Of a stretch of DNA of 10,825 nucleotides, positions 4,544 to 10,825 are shown one piece after another. Location of the stretch: NCBI GenBank assembly GCA_029858145.1, contig JAOUFP010000051.1, forward strand, positions 1 to 10,825. The letters are read 5' to 3'. Position numbers and translations under genes: made by a program. The notes under the pieces were generated by a model that was given only the letters and a program-made list of their open reading frames with translations, was not told the DNA's origin and ran no database searches. This DNA comes from Nitrospirota bacterium. Lineage in GTDB: Bacteria > Nitrospirota > Thermodesulfovibrionia > Thermodesulfovibrionales > UBA6898. Numbering within the stretch: position 1 is the first letter of the stretch; each line of letters opens with the position of its first letter.

Positions 4544-7267
4544 TTAAAAAGCATGCCCAATGCTGAAGTGTATTTCGCCTTTGCTCTCGCCATGTTCCCT
4601 GTTCAATTTTACTCCATAATCAACCCTAAGCGGGCCAACAGGCGTATTGTAGCGCAGGCCGATACCCGTCGTATATCTAAAATCTGCGGGGTCCATATCT
4701 TTTACCTTTATCCAAACATAGCCGAAATCAAAAAAAGGTACGAGCGAAAAGCCCTTTCCGATGAATGTCCTCAGTTCCACATTCCCCATAAGAAACGCAT
4801 TGCCACCGGTTGGATTGCCGTCTCCCCCCTTTGGTCCGAGGGTGTCCTGTTCATACCCCCTGACCGTCGATCTGCCGCCTAAAAAGAATCTTTCCACAAG
4901 CGGAAGTTCATCGGTTCCTCCGAATCCGAATGCCAATCCCATCTTGGCAGAGACTGCGAGAACGACTCTCCGGTGAATCCTGTTATACGTGCTGCCGCTC
5001 AGTGTGAATTTGGCAAAATGTGACTCTGACAAAAAGAGCGGTGAAGCAATCTTCAGAACAAGACCCGCGAGTATTCCCTCAGAGGGATTAAAAGGGTTAT
5101 CCCTCGTGTCGTACGCAATCGAAGGTTTCACACTGCTGATCGCAAGGGTGCCGACATCTTCCCGGCTCAAAACCACATCGGGCTGCACATCGGTCGTTCT
5201 CACAAGAGAAAACTCATAATATAAATCGGCCTTTACAGAATCGGAAAGCTTCTTTTCAACACCGGCCGATACCGAATATTTTTCGCTCCTGTATCTTGTC
5301 TCCCGTTCGGGGATGGACAGCTCCTCCCTGTCTTCATACAAAAAAAATGCCCTTAACGGTAACGGACGGTCCAGAAACCAAGGCTCGTGATACTGCAGCA
5401 GCAATCTTTTTTCGAGAGAGCTCAACTCTGTTCTCAATACTACCTTCCGGTTCCACCCCCAGAGGTTCCGGTAGCTCAGCTCGAAAAAGCCTCTGAACTG
5501 CTCATAATCCGCGTACCCGAAACCGAATTCGACAGCGCCGGCGTTCCCCTCACGGACGCTAATCAAAATATCTTTTTTGTCTTCACCCCTGTCAATAGGC
5601 TCTATTTCAACATCCGTAAACAATCCCAGTTTATACAACTTCTGCCGCTCATTCGCAAGCGTTTTGAAGCTGTAAGGCTCGTTTTCTCTGTGCGTCACCT
5701 CACGATTTATTACTTCATAGCGCGTTTGCCTGTTGCCGGTAATGATCGTTTTTCCGAAAAACTTCTTTTCACCTTCGATGACACTAAATGCAACATTCGC
5801 CTTATGCATCTCTATACTGACCTTTACGAGAACATCCACAGTGGCATATCCCAGATTACTGAAATAGTCAATAATCCTGAACCTGCTGTCTGAGATATCG
5901 ACCTCGTTATACGGGTCTCCCTTCTTGAGGCGTATAGTGTTCAGAAGATTGCTCTTCGTTTCGGCATCCACTCCGGTAATGTCGATAGTGTTTATCTCTG
6001 TTCTCTCACCTTCATGTATGCGTATGGTTATATCTACCGTATTCTCTTCTTCATCGATCTTTTTCTCAAACTCACTCACTTCTGTCTCAAGGTAGCCGAG
6101 TGCCCCATAGATTTCCTTTAGAGAATCCCTGTCTATTTCCAGAAAGCCGGGGTTATACAAGCCATCCTTCCTGAGGTTCATTACCATTTGCAGCTTCTCA
6201 TGAGACAATTCAGTGCCGATAAATTGCATATTCTCCACCCTGTATTGGTCTCCCTCAAAAATAAAAAAAGTGATATGAATTACATCGTCCTCGGAACTGA
6301 TCACCGGAGCTATCTGGGCAGATGCGTAACCTTCTTCATAATAGAGGTTAAGCATCCTGTCCACCGCTTCAGAAAGCACCACGTCATTAAATGTTTCGAT
6401 TTTGAAAAAAGGCACCTCTTTCATCAGGTTTTTTTCAGAGATTGCCGTATTTCCATTCAAAGTAATCAATAATTTCTCCCCGGTCGTTACGGCAATTTCA
6501 AGCTCTCCTTCCCGGTAATAAAATGGTCCCACGGAAGGTTTGTAGTATCCCTTGTCCTTGAGATATTTTTTAATGCGCTCCAAATCATTATTCAGCACAT
6601 TCTGATCATACACATCTCCCTCGGATGTTTTGATAACGTCCTTCAGGTAAAGATCGGTCCCGGTAATGCGCACAGTTTTTATAATGAGAGGAGGTCCTGC
6701 ATCTATCGCGAGATAAAGATTTACCCTGTACGGTTCCTCATCCCTGTCGGTTTTCACATCAAGCTTTGCATCCGGGAAGCCGTAAAATGAAAGCTTCTCT
6801 TTTAGATTTTCTTTTGCCTCATGAACCAGATCATAACGCATAACCTGATCTTTCTTTAAAAGAAACAGCTCCAGAACCTCCTTTTTGGGTATCGGGTAAT
6901 TACCTTCGACATATACATTTTTTAAAAAATCCCTTTCCCTGACGTGCACCACAATTTCATGAGGAGCCTCTTCGGAAACATCGACAGAAATGTCTTCAAA
7001 AATTCCTTTTAAAAAAGCCCTTTTAACCCCCGCTCTTACCACTTCTTCGTCAACCGGTGCCCCGGGTTTCACCCCCAACAGGGAAATGAATTCATCCTTG
7101 CCTATCGAAGAGAGCCCGCTCACCTCAATATTGCCGGCGATAACCGCTTCACTGAAACTCCATAAGGGCATAAGAAGGAAAAAAATGATAATCGGTAAAA
7201 AAAACCGTGTCGCTGCAGCTTTGTATCCCGTCTTCCTGGCAGAGCCCTCTCTGGCGCTATCTATCAT
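4544..7267 (-). CDS. Omp85-family outer-membrane assembly protein (BamA/TamA-like) with seven POTRA domains
   Basis: This 907-residue protein has a signal peptide (basic start, hydrophobic core at 21-38, likely cleavage near 41), a long periplasmic POTRA region and a C-terminal D15/Bac_surface_Ag beta-barrel from about 577 to 907. I count seven POTRA repeats, at roughly 43-111, 115-190, 193-264, 265-340, 341-420, 421-500 and 501-575. Most open with an I-x-I-x-G-x type strand, contain a G-[FY] turn and end in a charged strand often closing with EG. The barrel contains FFLGGRSTVRGYEQ (795-808) with the conserved VRGY loop motif and ends in a terminal phenylalanine, the usual barrel-insertion signal. 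Omp85 proteins insert beta-barrels into the outer membrane. The gene overlaps the tamB stop by 4 bases (ATGA) and is followed after one base by the SurA-like gene. E. coli BamA has five POTRAs and TamA three, so neither name fits exactly. Confidence 0.95.
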   Translation of the reverse strand: MIDSAREGSARKTGYKAAATRFFLPIIIFFLLMPLWSFSEAVIAGNIEVSGLSSIGKDEFISLLGVKPGAPVDEEVVRAGVKRAFLKGIFEDISVDVSEEAPHEIVVHVRERDFLKNVYVEGNYPIPKKEVLELFLLKKDQVMRYDLVHEAKENLKEKLSFYGFPDAKLDVKTDRDEEPYRVNLYLAIDAGPPLIIKTVRITGTDLYLKDVIKTSEGDVYDQNVLNNDLERIKKYLKDKGYYKPSVGPFYYREGELEIAVTTGEKLLITLNGNTAISEKNLMKEVPFFKIETFNDVVLSEAVDRMLNLYYEEGYASAQIAPVISSEDDVIHITFFIFEGDQYRVENMQFIGTELSHEKLQMVMNLRKDGLYNPGFLEIDRDSLKEIYGALGYLETEVSEFEKKIDEEENTVDITIRIHEGERTEINTIDITGVDAETKSNLLNTIRLKKGDPYNEVDISDSRFRIIDYFSNLGYATVDVLVKVSIEMHKANVAFSVIEGEKKFFGKTIITGNRQTRYEVINREVTHRENEPYSFKTLANERQKLYKLGLFTDVEIEPIDRGEDKKDILISVREGNAGAVEFGFGYADYEQFRGFFELSYRNLWGWNRKVVLRTELSSLEKRLLLQYHEPWFLDRPLPLRAFFLYEDREELSIPERETRYRSEKYSVSAGVEKKLSDSVKADLYYEFSLVRTTDVQPDVVLSREDVGTLAISSVKPSIAYDTRDNPFNPSEGILAGLVLKIASPLFLSESHFAKFTLSGSTYNRIHRRVVLAVSAKMGLAFGFGGTDELPLVERFFLGGRSTVRGYEQDTLGPKGGDGNPTGGNAFLMGNVELRTFIGKGFSLVPFFDFGYVWIKVKDMDPADFRYTTGIGLRYNTPVGPLRVDYGVKLNREHGESKGEIHFSIGHAF

Positions 7268-10200
7268 TTAAATTCAAACCTGAACCTGATATCCCCACCA
7301 AGTATGCCTCTTTCATCTCTTACGCCAATCAAAGAAACATTTTTCCCCATAAAATATTCGACCTTTATTATCTGTTCTTCTATGGTGCCCACAGATGTCG
7401 TATACGTAACGAACATTTTTTCACTTAATAGTCTCTTTGAAACGGTGACTCTCGGCTCAACCGTACCGGAAGATTTTGATACGTATGGATCTATCTGAAA
7501 TCTATCAAGTCCCGTTATTGACTTGAGTCTCTCTTCCATGACATCCTGCATTTTCCCGGTAACAAATGACGTAGCCTCGCTCGCGCCAACACCTCCTTCG
7601 AGTCCCTTCAACTCGCCGCTTGTCTGTCCGACCGTCAGGAGAGCAAGAACATCCATCTCTTTCAGCGGGGGATCAGAAGAAAGTGACATATTGAAATGTT
7701 CCAGTTGCCCCTCGAGATTCAGCTTTATCCTATACCCCTTTACCGCCGTCTCCGCAGAGATTTCAAAAACAGGGTTGATCCTTCTCGGATCAGCGAAATC
7801 AGCACTGGCATGAAGGATGTCGAATTGATTGTTCCTGAAATAGACGGCGCCTTCACTGGTCTCAAGCCTTCCGAAGAGAATGGGACGATATATCGTCCCG
7901 CGTAAGACCATATCCGCACTGAACACAGCCCGGGCAACGTTGTTATCAACAGATATGTTGTTCTTTGCCGCGATTTTAATATTCAATTCCGCCTTTTCAA
8001 GATTCGATATCTCGGATTTGATTTTTTCAGTGGCTTTTGCCTTTAAAAGCCAGCTTTTCCATTCCACTCTTTCCCGGTATCGGGCATTATTTATCGTAAT
8101 GTCTCCAGAGACAATCTGAGCTTCCGGGGTCCCCTTGTAAAGGATATTTCCGCCGAAATTCACACTGAAATTCTTCGAAACAGACGTTGTTATATTCGCC
8201 AGTTTTGCCTCAACATAAAAACGCTTAAATGAAAATTTCTTAAGATAGAGAATTCCCGAAATGTCAATATCTCCCCCGCCAACTTTTCCCGACAGTCCTT
8301 GAAGAACCACTTTGTCATTGTCTACATAGAGATATCCATTCAGTGAGCTGATCCTCTGAGGATAGTCCTTCAGTCCAATCGCGCCGTCTTCAAGAGTCAT
8401 ACCACCATAAATCCGCGGGGAATCCCAGTCGCCTGTTATTTCCATAACAAAATCTGCATTTCCTTTGAGGAGACCGAGCTTCCTGGAAAGAGTTTTGAAC
8501 GGAGAGAGCGAGGAACTTCCCTCAAAGGAAAGATTGTACTCACTCCCAATAACAAGACTACCTCCCACGCGCAGCAAAGTGTTTCCGCTTCGAAGCGAGA
8601 ACGTATTAAATGAAAGTTTTTTGCCATTTAATTCCATCAGCATTTCGTCTTCATTCGTAAAGCTGTAGCCATACATGGAAAGCACGAGGTGCTCTATCTT
8701 TGATGACGCAGAAATATATTTTTTGGTGCCGTGCAGTTCTATGGAGCCGTTCAGGCTTACCATGAGATCCTCGGGAACGTCCTTTAAAAAGGAGGCGATG
8801 AGAAAATCGTATCTGCCCGTCTTTATATCCACTTTTGCTTTCCATGGGAAATCCGCTTCCATCCGGCCTTTCGCATCAACAGATAACTTTTCATCGATAA
8901 GCCTGGCCTTTACCTCAATGGCTTTGTCCCGTATCGAGGCCTTCACAACACCTTTTCCTATCTGCTTGCCTTTTAACACACCTTCTTTCAATTGTGCATC
9001 CACCAGAATTGTCGGATTATCAAAGGTTCCGCTTCCCTCTGTTTTAACGCTAAAAGCAGCGTCCCCCTGTATCGGCACAGGAATAAGGTCGCTGATCATA
9101 ACGCTGTCGGAAAAGGCGCTATAAGAAAACCTTTTATCCGGAGATAAGCTGAAGTTGCCCGTCACAAGAGATTTGCCCTTTTTGATCTTCGCCTGAGTGA
9201 GGTCGAGTTTCTGGTCTGCATACCGCAGTTCCAGAGTGCCTGAATCAAACGCCACATCATAAAGGGAAGCAGCGTCAAGCGCAACCTTACCTTTTATATA
9301 AGGCCTGTCCTTAGTGCCGCGAATATTCAATTCAGAAGAGAATCTGCCCGTCGCTTTAAAATCGGGATAAAATATTCTTACAAATTCCCCCAAGGCGGCA
9401 TTTCTGAAGAAAGCGCGCAACTTAAACTCCGCTCCTGATAATTCGAATAAATTCTTTGCGCTTTTAAAATATATATCTCCTTCAATCCTGTGCAGTTCAT
9501 CTCCACGCTGCAGAACAAGCTCACTGACGTGCAGCAGGTCTTTCCTATAGTTAATATTCGCATCCATTGAGCCTGCCGGATAGCCTTCAATAACAAAATC
9601 CTTTATTTTTGCTTTTCCGCTTATAACCGGATCATCAAATGATCCGCCCAGCTTGCCGTATACTTCACCTTTGCCCTGCAGTTTGCTGTAGTATGGAACA
9701 GAGAGATCTGTTACATCCCCGCTCTTCAATGCATAATCGATATCAAGTGTTTTTCTTTCTGTATCAACAATCCCTCCCCCGCTGATATCGGATTTTTCAG
9801 AACTGATCTTTATCTCGTTCAAAGCGAGCAACTGCCCGTTCATGCTATAGGCTCCATCAATATACCTTACCCTTCCAAGCACATCGCTCCCCTTCTGTGT
9901 GCTGGTGTAGGTGAAACGGCCTGCCGGATTAAACTCTCTGCCCGAACTATGAAGAGTTCCTGTCACCTTTCCGGGCTGTATGCCGGGATTCCATCCTATG
10001 AGTTCAAATAAGGGCCTGCTGTCTGCATCAAAAAAATCAATGTCGAGCGAAAAAAAATCCACAACGGGAAGCGCTATCGAGGCAGATGCCCTGGCCTGTC
10101 CCCTGTAAAGCTTACCCCTGGCATCAGTAAAGTCCAGGTGACCGTCTGCGTAAGAAACAGCCGATTTGAGAAAATCTATATCGACCCCGTAGAGATTTCC

Positions 10201-10825
10201 CTTCAGCAAGGTTGCGGTACCGACACCTCTGATACTGTCCAGTTGCCCCCTGATTTCACCCTTAACGGAGACAAGACCCTCGATTTTTTCCTCCACCCCA
10301 AGAATCTCCATCAGCGTCTGAAGGTAAAATTCGCCTGCCACCTTCATGTCCAGAGAAATCTTTTTATTTCTATAAGTTATATCTCCCTTCGCATCAATCT
10401 GTCCCTCTCCGGAACTTTCCAGTTGAAACATTTCCTTGAATGATTTGAATAAAAGCTTCAAAGTGGACCTTATTTTCAAGCCGTCTTCAGCATATTCTCC
10501 TTTTCCGGCAAATTTTGAGCCGAGAGAATTGACCTGGAGTTTCTGTATCGCGACTGTACCGTCCTTCACCTGCAGGACAGAAGAAACCCCTGCTGAGACC
10601 TCTGGCCATCCCTCTTTTTTAACTGTTATTTTTTGAGCATCGATTTTTATCTTTTGAAATTTCCCGAATATTACTTCCCCGTCAACACCAGAAGCGGATA
10701 TCTGGGTTTTCATGTCTGTATCAGTATATTTTGCTGTCCCTCGCTGCACCTCAACCGCCAGGACCTGAACATCTATTTTTTTCTCTTTCTCCTGAGCCAG
10801 ATACTTTTTTATATTTTCAATTATC
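7264..10825 (-). CDS. tamB: TamB-like translocation and assembly module protein (DUF490), N-terminus outside the window
   Basis: The reading frame stays open from the right window edge to a TGA, giving 1186 visible residues; the true start lies outside. The protein is almost entirely predicted beta-strand, as in the AsmA/TamB superfamily, whose members form long hydrophobic grooves spanning the periplasm and are linked to lipid transport and outer-membrane protein insertion. The C-terminal roughly 300 residues match the DUF490/TamB domain. They include GTIYRPILFGRLETSEG, the SSDPPLKEMDVLALL pattern about 160 residues from the end, and a closing strand FRFEFK ending in alternating aromatics. 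A G-x-x-x-x-P-[x]-I type motif recurs about every 100 residues. The stop overlaps the ATG of the Omp85 gene by 4 bases, the classic tamB partner, although E. coli has the order tamA-tamB. A GTG at 10749 is in frame, but the frame clearly continues upstream, so it is not the start. Confidence 0.92.
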   Translation of the reverse strand, partial: IIENIKKYLAQEKEKKIDVQVLAVEVQRGTAKYTDTDMKTQISASGVDGEVIFGKFQKIKIDAQKITVKKEGWPEVSAGVSSVLQVKDGTVAIQKLQVNSLGSKFAGKGEYAEDGLKIRSTLKLLFKSFKEMFQLESSGEGQIDAKGDITYRNKKISLDMKVAGEFYLQTLMEILGVEEKIEGLVSVKGEIRGQLDSIRGVGTATLLKGNLYGVDIDFLKSAVSYADGHLDFTDARGKLYRGQARASASIALPVVDFFSLDIDFFDADSRPLFELIGWNPGIQPGKVTGTLHSSGREFNPAGRFTYTSTQKGSDVLGRVRYIDGAYSMNGQLLALNEIKISSEKSDISGGGIVDTERKTLDIDYALKSGDVTDLSVPYYSKLQGKGEVYGKLGGSFDDPVISGKAKIKDFVIEGYPAGSMDANINYRKDLLHVSELVLQRGDELHRIEGDIYFKSAKNLFELSGAEFKLRAFFRNAALGEFVRIFYPDFKATGRFSSELNIRGTKDRPYIKGKVALDAASLYDVAFDSGTLELRYADQKLDLTQAKIKKGKSLVTGNFSLSPDKRFSYSAFSDSVMISDLIPVPIQGDAAFSVKTEGSGTFDNPTILVDAQLKEGVLKGKQIGKGVVKASIRDKAIEVKARLIDEKLSVDAKGRMEADFPWKAKVDIKTGRYDFLIASFLKDVPEDLMVSLNGSIELHGTKKYISASSKIEHLVLSMYGYSFTNEDEMLMELNGKKLSFNTFSLRSGNTLLRVGGSLVIGSEYNLSFEGSSSLSPFKTLSRKLGLLKGNADFVMEITGDWDSPRIYGGMTLEDGAIGLKDYPQRISSLNGYLYVDNDKVVLQGLSGKVGGGDIDISGILYLKKFSFKRFYVEAKLANITTSVSKNFSVNFGGNILYKGTPEAQIVSGDITINNARYRERVEWKSWLLKAKATEKIKSEISNLEKAELNIKIAAKNNISVDNNVARAVFSADMVLRGTIYRPILFGRLETSEGAVYFRNNQFDILHASADFADPRRINPVFEISAETAVKGYRIKLNLEGQLEHFNMSLSSDPPLKEMDVLALLTVGQTSGELKGLEGGVGASEATSFVTGKMQDVMEERLKSITGLDRFQIDPYVSKSSGTVEPRVTVSKRLLSEKMFVTYTTSVGTIEEQIIKVEYFMGKNVSLIGVRDERGILGGDIRFRFEFK

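Noticed and set aside
4543..4593. Extended 203-residue version of the SurA-like protein starting at 4593
   Set aside because: It would overlap the Omp85 coding end by 50 bases and place 17 extra residues before the signal segment. The ATG one base after the Omp85 stop is more natural.
5387..5893. 168-codon plus-strand frame inside the Omp85 gene
   Set aside because: It is antisense to clear POTRA and barrel sequence, and no promoter or ribosome binding site is seen.

Overview
The window looks like chromosomal core sequence from a Gram-negative (diderm) bacterium. It encodes an Omp85-family outer-membrane protein, a TamB-like protein and a SurA-like periplasmic chaperone. Moderate GC, the family resemblances and the gene style suggest an uncultivated lineage such as Nitrospirota or Desulfobacterota; this placement is inference from memory of those families, not a search result. 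I see no phage genes, insertion sequences, CRISPR arrays, tRNA or rRNA.

Layout. Positions 1-1830 (minus strand) hold a two-gene unit: a class I aspartate-type aminotransferase followed directly by the GTPase Era, whose C-terminus runs off the left edge. Positions 1831-2248 are a 418-base divergent intergenic region with candidate promoters for both sides. Positions 2249-3409 (plus strand) hold a nitronate monooxygenase/FabK-family flavoprotein. Its 3' end overlaps by 6 bases the last gene of a long minus-strand operon at 3404-10825. Read in transcription order, that operon holds tamB (5' end outside the window), an Omp85 protein with seven POTRA domains, a short SurA-like chaperone with no prolyl-isomerase domain, a 69-codon fragment resembling the start of a UMF1-family transporter, and a small membrane protein of unknown function. 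The junctions are very tight: a 4-base overlap, a 1-base gap, a gap of about 15 bases and a 4-base overlap.

How the genes fit together. TamB-type proteins span the periplasm and work with an Omp85 partner on outer-membrane protein insertion and/or lipid transport. SurA-like proteins carry unfolded outer-membrane proteins to Omp85 insertases. Having all three in one translationally coupled operon suggests a single outer-membrane biogenesis unit. The most notable points are the seven POTRA domains, the stripped-down chaperone, a roughly 100-residue periodicity in TamB, and what appears to be a decayed transporter remnant fused by an ATGA overlap to the last gene.
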